Source of the DNA: AP-16 sp963755055
GTDB lineage: Bacteria > Pseudomonadota > Alphaproteobacteria > Rhizobiales > Xanthobacteraceae
Direction: 5' to 3'
Assembly (NCBI GenBank): GCA_963755055.1
Contig: CAVWIS010000027.1
Coordinates: forward strand, 296,332-360,331
Length of the DNA stretch: 64,000 bases
Part shown: positions 1 to 8,946 of the stretch, one piece after another
Layout of the letters: each line of letters begins with the position of its first letter
How positions within the stretch are numbered: the first letter of the stretch is position 1
Position numbers and translations under genes: made by a program
The notes under the pieces: model-generated
The model's database searches: none
Told to the model about the DNA's origin: nothing
The model's input: only the letters and a program-made list of their open reading frames with translations

Positions 1-520
1 CCGGCGTGCCTGGCGGAGCGGCTTCGATGTCCAAGTGCTGTGCGTACAAAGCCATGAAGCATGCTCCTCCGGTCGTATGAACAGGATCGCTTATCGACAT
101 CTGCTAGTCGCCGATCGGCCCCATGGTGAGCACGATGCGCTCGAAGGAGTGGAGCGGATGTCCCGCAAGCGGCGCACCTTGATGACGCGAATTGAGGAGA
201 AATCGATGGCGATGGATTTCCCGCACTGCCTGCTGCCTGCGCGACGTGTGAAGAGCGCGCAAAAGCCAGGCGAGAACGCTCAAGCCGCGCGCGGCCGGTT
301 GCGATCCGCGCGGGAGCGCGCCGACCGGGAGATTTGCTGTCCCGGCGCTTTCCCATCCGCCCTGATTGGCTCGGGGCGCCGAAATGGCGGCATGCTCGGC
401 TACGTATGTGCTGGTCATCCGCTTCGTCTCCTTTACGGGCCATGCGGTGTTGCGCAATGCCGGGTTGTGATGCTTTCGCCGCCGGGACGCGCGCCGCGTC
501 CCTGGCGTGAGACCAGTTGA
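1..520. other. No supported gene
   Basis: Open frames exist on both strands, but none has a recognisable domain, a convincing ribosome binding site or a signal peptide. I see no clear repeat. It may be decayed sequence left of the regulator array. Confidence 0.4.
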
Positions 521-646
521 AGCCGCCGCCGTCGTCGCCGGCGTCAGTCCACCGTCACCGGGGCGTCATTTTTGCTTGGAGGGCCGTGAAAAGTGTAGAA
601 TTCGCGTCCCGGAAGGGCATCGCCATGCGGATCCGCGAACGCACTG
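521..646 (+). promoter_or_regulatory. Conserved upstream block of the BTAD regulator (copy 1)
   Basis: This stretch ends at the start codon of regulator copy 1. A closely similar block precedes copy 3 (8838-8946). Its last part, around the motif AAGTGTAGAATTCGC, precedes copy 2 (from 4646), and an inverted copy lies at 33656-33750. Conservation of a non-coding block in front of several copies suggests a promoter or operator, but the shared sequence could simply be part of the duplicated unit. No clear -35/-10 pair was assigned. Confidence 0.5.
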
Positions 647-3600
647 ATGAACGGCGCGCCGTCCCCAATGTTTCGACTTTCGCTGCTCGGACGCTTCGAG
701 TTGACCGGGCCGCAAGGCGTTGTCGACCTGCCGAGCAGGAAGCTCGCGGGCCTGTTGGCCTATCTGGGATGCACGGTGCCCCGGCCGCAACCGCGCGAGA
801 GGCTGTCGGCCCTGTTGTGGGGCTCCTACTTCGACGCGCAGGCCAAGCAGAACCTGCGCCAGGCCCTCTACCGGCTGCGCAAGGTGCTCGGCCAGGACGC
901 GCTCGAGGGCGACGGTGAGGTCGTATCGCTCAATGCAGCGGTCATCCGATGCGATGTCGGCCGGTTCGAGGCCCTGGTCCGTGAGGGCAGCCGTGATGCG
1001 TTGAATGCGGCGGCGGACCTCTACCGGGGGCGGTTGATCGACGACATTGCCATCAGCGAGGAGGGGTGGAACGAATGGCTGGCTGGCGAGCGCGAGAGGC
1101 TATTCGAGCTCGCTATTGGCGCCATGGTGGGGCTCGGCGGGCAGGAGCTGGCCGCCGGTCGCGCCGAGCATGCTCTCAAGGCCGGCCAGCGCGCCATCGC
1201 GCTCAACAACCTGCGCGAGGATGCCCATCGGCTGATCGTACAGGCACTGGCGGGCGCGGGACGCAAAGCCGAAGCGCTCAGGCACTACGAAGACCTCGTT
1301 GCGCTGCTCAAGCGCGAGCTGAGCACGGAGCCCGATGCGGCAACCAGGGCGCTCGTCGCCGAGTTGCGCAGCACGCAGCCGCCGATTGGATCTCCCCCGG
1401 TCACGAACATCGCCAAACCCGCGCCGCCGCAGCCCGCCCGGCCGTCGATTGCGATGCCGCCCTTTGTCGATATCGGGGTGGACCCCGCAGCGCGGGGCGA
1501 GGAGGCATCGGCGGCGGCGGTCCGTTCCGGCAGCCCCGAGCGGCGACAGCTGACGATCATGGTTTGCAAGATCGTCGACCCGATGCCGCTTTCGGCACGG
1601 CTCGACCCCGAGGACATGCGCGATCGGATGGCCGCCTTCCACAGAATGGCCGCCGATGTGGTGGCGCGATTCGAGGGGTTTGTCGCCCAGTACCTGGGCG
1701 ATGGCGTGCTGGTCTATTTCGGCTATCCGGCGGCTCATGAGCATGACGCCGAGCAGGCCGTGCGCGCCGGCCTCGCCATCCTCGACGCGGTCGGCCCGTT
1801 GAGAGCGGCGCCCGACGTGACCCTTCAGGCGCGCGCCGGCATCGCCACCGGGCTGGTTGTCGTCAGCGAGCAGCTCGGGACCGGCGACATGCGCCAGCAT
1901 GTTGCGATCGGCGAGGCGCCAAACCTCGCGGCGCGGCTGCAGGCCGCGGCGTCACCCGGCGAGATTGTGATCGCCGCCGGCACGCAGCGCCTGGTGGGGC
2001 GGATGTTCGACTGCCGCGCGCTCGGTGCCATCGAGGTGGAAGGACAGCCGCAACCGGTGCAGGTGTGGCAGGTGCGCGGCGAGACGGTCGGCGTCAGCCG
2101 ATTCGATGCGCGGCGCGCGGGCGCGCTGACGCCGCTCGTCGGCCGCCAGGAGGAGATCGAGCTCCTGCGGCGGCGTTGGGACCAGGCCAAGCTCGGCGAG
2201 GGTCAGGTGGTGCTGCTCTCCGGCGAGCCCGGCATCGGCAAGTCGCGCATCGCCGAGAGCCTGCTGGCCAGGCTCGAGGGCGAGCCGCATGCTCGCCTTC
2301 GCTATTTCTGCTCTCCCCACCATACCCACAGCCCACTCTACCCGTTCATTGCGCAGCTCGAGCGGGCCGCGGGCTTCGAGCCGGGCAGCAGCGCCGGCGC
2401 GAAGCTCGACAAGCTGGACGCCCTGCTCAAGCCGACGGCGACAAATCTGCCACGCGACGCGGCGCTCATCGCCGAGCTGCTGGGAGTGGCGACGGACGGG
2501 CGCTACCCGGCGTTGGCGGTCAGCCCGCAGCAGAAGCGCGAGTTGACGCTGACCGCGCTTCTCAACCAGCTCGACGGCGCAGCGGCGCGGGGCCCGGTGC
2601 TGATCGTGCTCGAGGACGCCCACTGGATCGATCCGACATCGCAGGATCTGCTCGACAGAACAGTTGCCCGCGTCGCGAACCTGCCGGTGCTGCTGGTCAT
2701 CACATCCCGGCCGGAGCTCCAGCCGACCTGGGTCGGTCAGCCGCATGTGAGGATGCTGCCCTTGAGCCGCCTCGGCCGTCGCGACAGCGCCGGCATCATT
2801 GCCGGCGTCGCCAAGGACAAGGCGCTGCCCGACACGGTCGTCGAGCAGATCCTCGCCCACACGGACGGCGTCCCACTGTTCATCGAGGAGCTCACGAGCA
2901 CGCTGCTGGAGAGCGGGCTGTTGCGCGAGACGCCCGACCGCTACGTGCTCGACGGACCGCTGCCGCCGCTCGCCGTACCGGCGACGCTGCAGGCCTCGCT
3001 GGTGGCTCGCCTCGACCGGCTCGGCTCCGCCAGGGACGTGGCGCAGATCGGCGCTGCGCTCGGACGGGAGTTCTCCCACGAGCTGATTGCCGCGGTGTCG
3101 GCCTTGGCCGCAAGCGATCTCGACGCGGCGCTGGAGCGGCTGACGGAATCCGGCCTTGTTTCCCGGCGTGGAACGCCGCCGCTCGCGAGCTACGCGTTCA
3201 AGCACGCGCTGGTACAGGATGCCGCCTACGCCACGATGCTCAAGAGCCGGCGGCGACAGTTGCATGCGAGCATCGCCAAAGAGCTTGTCAACCGGTTCCC
3301 GGCGCTGGCCGAAAGCCAACCCGAGGTCATCGCCCAGCATTTCACCGAAGGCGGGCTTGCCAACGAGGCGATCGGCTATTGGCGCAGGGCGGGTCAGCTG
3401 GCAAGCGTGCGGTCCGCCAGCCGCGAGGCTGTGAGATCCTTCGAGCGGGCGCTGCATCTTCTCGCGGGGCTGCCGGAGAGCCCGTCCGCGCTGGGCCAGG
3501 CTTTCGAGGTTCGCCTCGAATTGCGCCTGACGCTGGCTCGGCTCGGCCAATTCCCGGCCGCACTCGAGCACCTGCGTGAGGCCGAGTCTCTGGCCGAGCG

Positions 3601-3892
3601 CCTGGACGACGACCTTAGGCGGTGCCGTGTCGGTGCCCTCAAGACGAACCTGCACACCAATCGTGGCGAGATGGACGAGGCGGTCGCGTCGGGCAACCGC
3701 GCGCTGGAGCTCGCCGCCCGCCTCAAGGACCTGAGACTGCGCATCCAAATCACGACCTACCTGGAGCGAGCGCACTCCTACCGCGGCGACTATGAGCGGA
3801 CGGTCGAGCTGGCCAGGGAAAATCTTGCGGCCATACCAAGTCGACTCTCTCAACGAGAAATTCGGGCTCGGCGCACCGGCGTCGATCTATGA
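647..3892 (+). CDS. BTAD / class III cyclase-like / ATPase / TPR regulator, copy 1 (main part)
   Basis: This is a large cytoplasmic signalling regulator. Residues about 5-240 form a winged-helix plus bacterial transcriptional activator (BTAD, SARP-type) domain. Residues about 300-470 resemble a class III nucleotide cyclase, with LGDG holding the second metal Asp. The usual first metal Asp is not seen: the position reads MVCKIV where active relatives have FCDLVGST, so catalysis is doubtful. Residues about 495-720 are a STAND/AAA-type ATPase with Walker A GEPGIGKS and Walker B LIVLEDAHW. The rest is TPR-like. The frame shifts at about 3830-3845 and the C-terminal TPR part continues one frame over to 4652. 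Copies 2 and 3 follow in the same orientation. The domain calls are clear; target genes and ligand are unknown. Confidence 0.85.
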   Translation: MNGAPSPMFRLSLLGRFELTGPQGVVDLPSRKLAGLLAYLGCTVPRPQPRERLSALLWGSYFDAQAKQNLRQALYRLRKVLGQDALEGDGEVVSLNAAVIRCDVGRFEALVREGSRDALNAAADLYRGRLIDDIAISEEGWNEWLAGERERLFELAIGAMVGLGGQELAAGRAEHALKAGQRAIALNNLREDAHRLIVQALAGAGRKAEALRHYEDLVALLKRELSTEPDAATRALVAELRSTQPPIGSPPVTNIAKPAPPQPARPSIAMPPFVDIGVDPAARGEEASAAAVRSGSPERRQLTIMVCKIVDPMPLSARLDPEDMRDRMAAFHRMAADVVARFEGFVAQYLGDGVLVYFGYPAAHEHDAEQAVRAGLAILDAVGPLRAAPDVTLQARAGIATGLVVVSEQLGTGDMRQHVAIGEAPNLAARLQAAASPGEIVIAAGTQRLVGRMFDCRALGAIEVEGQPQPVQVWQVRGETVGVSRFDARRAGALTPLVGRQEEIELLRRRWDQAKLGEGQVVLLSGEPGIGKSRIAESLLARLEGEPHARLRYFCSPHHTHSPLYPFIAQLERAAGFEPGSSAGAKLDKLDALLKPTATNLPRDAALIAELLGVATDGRYPALAVSPQQKRELTLTALLNQLDGAAARGPVLIVLEDAHWIDPTSQDLLDRTVARVANLPVLLVITSRPELQPTWVGQPHVRMLPLSRLGRRDSAGIIAGVAKDKALPDTVVEQILAHTDGVPLFIEELTSTLLESGLLRETPDRYVLDGPLPPLAVPATLQASLVARLDRLGSARDVAQIGAALGREFSHELIAAVSALAASDLDAALERLTESGLVSRRGTPPLASYAFKHALVQDAAYATMLKSRRRQLHASIAKELVNRFPALAESQPEVIAQHFTEGGLANEAIGYWRRAGQLASVRSASREAVRSFERALHLLAGLPESPSALGQAFEVRLELRLTLARLGQFPAALEHLREAESLAERLDDDLRRCRVGALKTNLHTNRGEMDEAVASGNRALELAARLKDLRLRIQITTYLERAHSYRGDYERTVELARENLAAIPSRLSQREIRARRTGVDL

Positions 3893-4652
3893 TCGCGCCC
3901 AGCTGGCCGGGGCCCTCGCCCAGCTCGGCAGATTCGCCGAGGCGGCCGCGTGCCAGGCCGAGGCGATCCGGCTCGCCGAGACGACGCAGCATGCGGAGTC
4001 GCTCGGCCTGGCATACGTCTCCGCGAGCGTGCTTCACGTCATCAAGGGCGACTGGGCGAAGGCACGATCGTTGATCGAGCACTGGATCGTGGTCCTCCAG
4101 ACCGGGAGCGACGCCCCCCTCCTCTCCTTCGCGGTCACCTACCTCGCCTGGATACTGGCGCAGCTCGGCGATGAGCGCGGGGCGCTGAACCAGGTCCGCA
4201 AGGGCGAGCAGCTCCTCGATCGTCACGAGGCGACGGGAGTGAGCGGCCAGGTCGGCTGGTTCTACCACTCACTGGGCCGGGCATGCCTCGCACTGGGCCG
4301 GCTCGACGAAGGGCAGCGGCTGGGCGAGCAGGCGATCGAATTCTCAGCCCGTCAGGCCGGGTTCACCGCCCATGCGCTGCATCTGCTGGGCGACATCGCG
4401 ACCCATCCCGACCGGTTCGACGCCGAGCGCGGCGAGGCTCACTATCGCCAGGCGCTGGCGCTCGCCACACCGCGCGGCATGCGCCCGTTGGTCGCCCACT
4501 GCCGCCTCGGTCTCGGCAGGCTCTGCCGGCGCACGGGCAAGCCCGATGAGGCGCGCGACCATCTCGCCGCCGCGACGACGATGTACCGCGAGATGGACAT
4601 GGGGTTCTGGCTGGAGCGGGCCGAGGCGGAGACGCGTCGGCCGGAAGTGTAG
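3832..4652 (+). pseudogene. C-terminal TPR part of regulator copy 1, in a shifted frame
   Basis: The reading frame resumes here with residues such as YQVDSLNEKFGLG and continues as TPR-like helices to a stop at 4650-4652. A single extra base near 3835-3842 explains the break: removing it joins ENLAA directly to YQVDSLNEKF. The end of the protein (YREMDMGFWLERAEAETR) matches the ends of copy 3 and of the 7.3-kb remnant. The stop codon TAG lies inside the conserved AGTGTAGAATTCGC block belonging to the next copy, so the tandem-duplication junction is at this point. The break may be real or a sequencing artefact. Confidence 0.7.
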
Positions 4653-5118
4653 AATTCGCTTGCCGGAAGGGCATCGCCGGGCCAATCGCGCGAGTGCACC
4701 GATGAACGATGCGCCGTCCCCGATGTTTCGTCTTTCGCTGCTGGGACGCTTCTAGCTGACCGGGCCGCAAGGCGTCATCGAGCTGCCGAACAAGAAGCTC
4801 GTGGGTTTGTTGGCCTATCTCGCCTGCACGGGGCCGGAGCCGCAGCCGCGCGAGTGGCTATCCGCCCTGCTGTGGGGCTCCCACTTCGACGCGCAGGCCC
4901 GGCAGAACCTGCGCCAGGCCTTGTTCCGGCTGGGCAAGCTGCTCGGGCAGCATGTCGTCGCGAGCGACGGCGAGGTCGTATCGCTCGATGCGGCGGCCAT
5001 CCTTTGCGATGTCCGCCGGCTCCAGGCCCTTGCCCGCGAGGGCAGCCGCGAGGCGTTGAGCGCGGCAGCGGACCTCTACCGCGGCCGGCTGGTCGACGAT
5101 GTCGTCATCGGCGAGGAG
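4646..5118 (+). pseudogene. N-terminal remnant of BTAD regulator, copy 2
   Basis: The regulator start is repeated from ATG 4702 (MNDAPSPMFRLSLLGRF) with the same upstream motif before it. A stop (TAG 4753-4755) replaces the Glu codon of RFELTG. Beyond it the BTAD sequence stays readable through VVSLDAAAILCDVRRL to GRLVDDVVIGEEA, and homology ends near 5118. The matching C-terminal end of a regulator copy is found at 7045-7494, so the middle appears to have been lost and the 5.1-7.0 kb interval now holds other genes. Confidence 0.8.
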
Positions 5119-5234
5119 GCGCGCGGTCCGCAATCTTGTTTGTCATTGCGATTCGATTCTGGGGCACGTCGATCCAGCGCATGGCGCTGAACCGACGTGT
5201 CGGTCATTCGGTGTCCACTTCGCCGGAACATGCT

Positions 5235-5441
5235 CTAGCATTTCACTCCGCGGGCGCACTTGCGGACAGCGCGAGTGCCGACATTCGATCGGCAGACGCC
5301 GTTCACGCGCTGCATGCCTGCGCCGCATGCCTCGCGGACCGTAATGATCAGATCGTCCGACTGCTGAAGGTGCGCTTGTGGCATGGCCTGTGCCGAAGAC
5401 GCCACGGCCAGGGCAAAAGCAATAGCGATCAATCTATTCAT
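5235..5441 (-). CDS. Small secreted cysteine-containing protein
   Basis: This encodes 68 residues starting MNRLIAIAFALAVASSAQA, a clean Sec signal peptide with an AQA-type cleavage site. The mature part has about four cysteines, including an ACGAGMQRVNGVC segment like those in small secreted proteins of rhizobia. I chose the ATG at 5441 rather than an upstream one because GGGAGAGGA lies just before it and it places the signal peptide at the N-terminus. It sits in the gap left by regulator copy 2. Function unknown. Confidence 0.6.
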   Translation of the reverse strand: MNRLIAIAFALAVASSAQAMPQAHLQQSDDLIITVREACGAGMQRVNGVCRSNVGTRAVRKCARGVKC

Positions 5442-5645
5442 TCTGTCCTCTCCCGTTGATGGACCAAACCAGGCTGCTGGTTCTGGCGCTGCATCGGCGC
5501 ACGTCCTGGCTTGCAACTCTTTGATCTGAATCAACGGATAAAAAAGCGGCTCCCGCCCGATTTTGATACACGGCCGGCCGGCTCTATCATAGTACCGCAA
5601 GGTGCGTCGACAGCGACAGGCTGACGCTGGAATCCCCGGGCCTCG

Positions 5646-6977
5646 TCATCCCCAACACCGGACAGGTGAGCGTCGTCCAGCTTGATCTGGTGTCATCGGT
5701 TTTCGGAAAAGATCATGCTCCAATTCCAACGCCTGAGGCGCCGGGTTCCACGATCGGAACCCGGCGCTCCGGTGTTCTCCGCAGCCAATAGAAACCCTCA
5801 GCGTTAGACTCCAAGTCGGTGTGGGAAACCGGGGTTTTGCCGCAGCCACCTCATCCGGCCAGACGACCATCGACTTGCCGTCCTGCCATTGGATGGTGAT
5901 CGCCTTGTGGGCGATCTGGAATCCACGCTGGTCGACCGCGAAACTGCCCAGAACGGTGCTCGCCTTGAGGTTCAACAGCGCCTCGCGGAGCTTATCCGAA
6001 TCGAGGCTGCCGGTGCGTCGCACGGCGTCCATGAACAGCCTGCACCCGGCGTAAGATGCGACGGACTGAACGACGGGGGCGCGGTTGAACTCCTGTTCGT
6101 ACGCCGCGACAAACTCCCCGTTTCCCGCGTAGGGAAGCGTCGTCTCCCAGAAGGAACCGCTATAGACGTATTCGGCCTCTTTTCCGAGCTGCTTGTAGTA
6201 GTCTGGAAGCAGGCCGTATGGCACGCTCATCAACATCTTGACATTGAGATCGACCTCCCGCATCTGCCGGGTGATCGCGACCAGCTCCTCGAGACGCACC
6301 GATGCCGCTATCAGCACATCCGGACTTGCTGCTTTGACTCTGTTCAGAACACCGGAGAAATCCGTGGTGCCATTGGGGTAGGTCTCCGAAAATACCACTT
6401 CCAGACCGTTTTTCCGTGCGAGCTCGGTTGCACCCCTTGCCGCCGCATTGGCGACAAGACCATCGAGCTTGATCAGGGCCACCTTCTTGAGGCCGTTGCG
6501 AGCCGCAAGATCGAGCAGTCCTTCAGGGAGGCTTTCGACCGGCGAAAGCATCATGATCAGATATCGGCGCCCCTTCTCCCATATCGCCGTGCTCCCGGCT
6601 GTCGGCGCTACCATGATCATGCGATGCCTTTCAGCGACATCGGCGACTGCTTCGGTGATCGCCGAGCCGTACGGCCCGAGGACCGCATCGACCTTGTCCT
6701 CTGCGATCAACCTTTCATAGTTCCGAACGGCCGTTTTCTCATCCGACTGGTCGTCGTAGATCAGAAGCTCGATTGAACGCCCGAGCACTCCGCCCCGGGA
6801 ATTCTCATGCTTCTGACACAGAAGGTAGCCCTCTCGGCAGTAGCCGCCCTGCACGGCGTACTGTTTTCCGGTGATCGATAGCGAAGCCCCGATCCGGATC
6901 GGTTGCTCGGCCGCGCCGGGCAAGGCGATGCCTGCGGCCCACACGAGTGCGAGAAGCAAGGACAGTGGCTTTCCCAT
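5646..6977 (-). CDS. Periplasmic substrate-binding protein, branched-chain amino acid type
   Basis: This is a periplasmic binding protein of the Leu/Ile/Val (Peripla_BP_6) family that would feed an ABC importer. A signal peptide (LSLLLALVWAAGIALPGAA) is followed by the family start IRIGASLSITG, and the two-lobed fold runs to about residue 390. No permease or ATPase genes are adjacent, so it is an orphan here. The last 50 or so residues (after KPRFPTPTW) do not look like the family. They are read from a dispersed intergenic repeat at 5683-5722, suggesting that the natural stop was lost and the protein now runs on. Ligand unknown. Confidence 0.85.
   Translation of the reverse strand: MGKPLSLLLALVWAAGIALPGAAEQPIRIGASLSITGKQYAVQGGYCREGYLLCQKHENSRGGVLGRSIELLIYDDQSDEKTAVRNYERLIAEDKVDAVLGPYGSAITEAVADVAERHRMIMVAPTAGSTAIWEKGRRYLIMMLSPVESLPEGLLDLAARNGLKKVALIKLDGLVANAAARGATELARKNGLEVVFSETYPNGTTDFSGVLNRVKAASPDVLIAASVRLEELVAITRQMREVDLNVKMLMSVPYGLLPDYYKQLGKEAEYVYSGSFWETTLPYAGNGEFVAAYEQEFNRAPVVQSVASYAGCRLFMDAVRRTGSLDSDKLREALLNLKASTVLGSFAVDQRGFQIAHKAITIQWQDGKSMVVWPDEVAAAKPRFPTPTWSLTLRVSIGCGEHRSAGFRSWNPAPQALELEHDLFRKPMTPDQAGRRSPVRCWG
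5683..5722. repeat. Dispersed palindromic repeat fragment
   Basis: The stretch GGTTTTCGGAAAAGATCATG belongs to a repeat family common between genes in Bradyrhizobium-like genomes. Here it lies inside the 3' end of the binding-protein reading frame. A similar piece is at 35625-35660. Confidence 0.55.
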
Positions 6978-7044
6978 GTATCCCTCCTTCAGCTCGACGT
7001 TGAACTCTTAGAACGGCTCAAGCTATCCCGTACCTCCGTGCGAT

Positions 7045-7494
7045 GCCACGTGTGCCCGGACCCATCTCCCGCAAATGCGGCCAACGCGCTTTCGAAGCGC
7101 CGGCGCTGCGCCTCCTCGGCGAGGTCGGCGCCGGCCGCGATCCCGCCGGGCACGCCGACGCCCACTAGAGCGCATCCCGCTGATGTTGAACCGCTTCTCG
7201 ACAGGTTAGAGCGTGAATGCGCTCTAAATTCATGTGTGGCGCATGTTCCTCATCGGCGAACCGGGTCCACTTCGCCGGAACATGCGCTAGCGTGACGCTC
7301 TTGCGCTCGCCGAGCAGCTCGGGATGCGCCCGCTCGTCGCCCACTGCCACCCCGGCCTCGGCAGGCTCTACCGGCGCACGGGCAAGCGCGATGAAGCGCG
7401 CGACCATTTCGCCGCCGCGACGACGATGTACGCGAGATGGACATGCGGTTGTGGCTGGAGCAGGCCGACGCGGAGACGCGTCAGCTGCAGTAGA
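7045..7494 (+). pseudogene. C-terminal remnant of a BTAD regulator (probably copy 2)
   Basis: From about 7095 the text reads like the end of the regulator: ALRLLGEVGAGRDPAGHADAH, then after an inserted repeat DALALAEQLGMRPLVAH, RTGKRDEARDHFAAATTMY and, one frame over, a terminal AETRQL and stop. It aligns base for base with copy 3 near 12690-12968. The 5' half is missing and a repeat element (7165-7290) interrupts it exactly within the HYRDALAL segment. It is not expected to be functional. Confidence 0.75.
7165..7290. repeat. Repeat element inserted in a regulator remnant, bounded by CTAG
   Basis: This 126-bp element has CTAG at both ends (7165-7168 and 7287-7290). It contains the dispersed motifs CGGCGAACCGGGTCCACTTC and CGCCGGAACATGCGCTAG. 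Removing it with one CTAG rejoins the regulator remnant in frame (CAC TAx CGT GAC), as in copy 3. This is direct evidence that the repeat was inserted into a gene. Relatives are at 24718-24782 and 40146-40206. Confidence 0.75.
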
Positions 7495-7648
7495 GCATTT
7501 CCCGGAAAAGTGGACCTAAAGGGCGTTTACGTCCGTCTTCGCAGGCTATGGGTTTTCCGAAAGGAAATGCGACAAGTATCGAATTTAGAGCGCTTTCCGG
7601 CCACGGCCGATCCGACTTGATGGCCAACCTGATCGGGAAATGCTCTAG
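7491..7648. repeat. Palindromic intergenic element with 14-bp terminal inverted repeats
   Basis: It begins TAGAGCATTTCCCG and ends with the exact inverse CGGGAAATGCTCTA, followed by G. The inside carries the GGAAAAGTGGAC motif and further inverted pairs. It lies immediately after the regulator remnant and uses or abuts its stop codon TAG. No open frame inside looks real. Confidence 0.7.
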
Positions 7649-8034
7649 TCGCCGCGGAAGTCGCCGAAACGCGAAGACATGGTTGCCATCGACCCGGCAG
7701 CCGAAATCGCATCGGACCGCCGCCGTATCGAGCGATCCGGGCTCGCCGTCGCTCTCGAGCTTCCGCACCAAGGGGTCACAATTGCGGAGACGCGGGTCCT
7801 GGCAAGCTGCTCGCCGGACGCACCCCGGCCAAGGCGGCCGCGACCCTCGGCATGTGGAGGATGGACGCTTCGCGCGGCTCCATCGGAGCAGGGCAACGCC
7901 ATCGCCGATACATGTTGAGAAGTGCGGCCGTCAACACTTCCGATCGTGCACGCGGTGCGCCCACGCTTGTAAGCGGAATCTGGCAGCTCCTTTCGCACGC
8001 GGACAGCGTCTCGAGCTCTTGCAAGAGCCGTTGC
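7649..8034. other. Intergenic stretch, nothing recognised
   Basis: This is about 385 bp between a palindromic element and a small secreted-protein gene. Open frames occur on both strands but lack ribosome binding sites and recognisable domains. Confidence 0.4.
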
Positions 8035-8217
8035 TCAATACGCATCGAATTTTTCCTCTGGAAGGTTCTTTGCCTCGATCATCACCTGCATCACGTTGAT
8101 TGCAGGCGACGCCGTAGTGCCGTCGGGGTTGTCCGGGGTGCTCGCGGAGATGGCGGTGGTGCCCCAGATTGCGACTGTTGCGGTGGCCAGGGCGAGGGCG
8201 GATACGATTGTCTTCAC
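8035..8217 (-). CDS. Small secreted protein, GTG start
   Basis: This encodes 60 residues opening MKTIVSALALATATVAIWG, a Sec signal peptide, and ending EEKFDAY. Small exported proteins with this start and a short acidic-aromatic tail are common in Bradyrhizobium-like genomes. The start is GTG at 8217, supported by AGGAGA seven bases upstream. Function unknown. Confidence 0.6.
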   Translation of the reverse strand: MKTIVSALALATATVAIWGTTAISASTPDNPDGTTASPAINVMQVMIEAKNLPEEKFDAY

Positions 8218-8283
8218 GGCTATTCTCCTGATGAAACGACCAAGTCGGGGCAGAAGATTCTTCCGGCGGGACTGATCATCGGA

Positions 8284-8727
8284 TCAGCTCATCAAACCCT
8301 GAAGGATCATATGATCGCGATGCCGCGCAAACGACGAGCAGTCTCGGCCGCGGCATGGCGACCCAACCTCTGCGCGCACATTACCCTCGACGAGATTTTG
8401 TGATTGTCGCAGCGACGCGATCCAGCGCCGAAGCATCGCTGCGCGACCCGCAACATGGTTGCGCTTGAGCGCCGTCAGTCCTACGATCGCAAGGCAGCCG
8501 ATCGCGTTCAGCGAAAACACGATCGCTACGATGCGATCGTCGGATACCGTCAGCGCGTAGCAGACAGTGGCGACATTGGCTGCAGCGAACAGCGTCCAAG
8601 TCAGAAGAGAGACCGCAGTCGCGCCGTGCGGGTCGCGACAAACCCGCAGCATTTGGGGAAAATAGGCCACGACCCGACCGCCATTCAGCAATGCAAACGC
8701 GGTCATCGAATAGTCCGCCAGTGTCAT
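8284..8727 (-). CDS. PQ-loop (SemiSWEET-like) small membrane protein
   Basis: The first 90 residues hold about three membrane segments. The sequence YFPQMLRV followed by GATAVSLLTWTLFA matches the PQ-loop repeat pattern of small sugar or amino-acid transporters and sensors, a half-unit that would act as a dimer. The C-terminal 50 residues are polar and unlike the family; the natural end may be earlier. A GGTGAGG lies just before the ATG. It is likely an inner-membrane protein; substrate unknown. Confidence 0.6.
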   Translation of the reverse strand: MTLADYSMTAFALLNGGRVVAYFPQMLRVCRDPHGATAVSLLTWTLFAAANVATVCYALTVSDDRIVAIVFSLNAIGCLAIVGLTALKRNHVAGRAAMLRRWIASLRQSQNLVEGNVRAEVGSPCRGRDCSSFARHRDHMILQGLMS

Positions 8728-8837
8728 GGCCTCACCCGTTCGATTGTTTTCGCGCGCATGATGGTCCTCCGATTTTCGCGGGCCGGAATGCCCGGCCAGA
8801 TCGCTCGCGTGGCGCCGATTGGAGCCTGTCGGTATCG

Positions 8838-8946
8838 TCGCCCGCGTCAGTCCACCGTCACAGCGGCGTCATTTTTCGTCCGTGGGCCGTTAAAAGTGTA
8901 GAATTCGCTTCCTGGAAGGACCCATGCGAATCCCGCGAACGCACTG
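8838..8946 (+). promoter_or_regulatory. Conserved upstream block of the BTAD regulator (copy 3)
   Basis: This matches the block before copy 1: GTCAGTCCACCGTCAC, GGCGTCATTTTT and AAAAGTGTAGAATTCGC occur in the same order and spacing, ending at the copy 3 start codon. See 521-646 and the inverted copy at 33656-33750. Confidence 0.5.

Noticed and set aside
1952..3853. 633-codon minus-strand frame in regulator copy 1
   Set aside because: Its translation is an Arg/Gln/Leu-rich shadow of the ATPase-TPR region, and the same shadow occurs in copy 3.
7481..8099. Overlapping open frames in the 7.5-8.1 kb gap
   Set aside because: They start inside a palindromic repeat, lack ribosome binding sites and have no recognisable domain.
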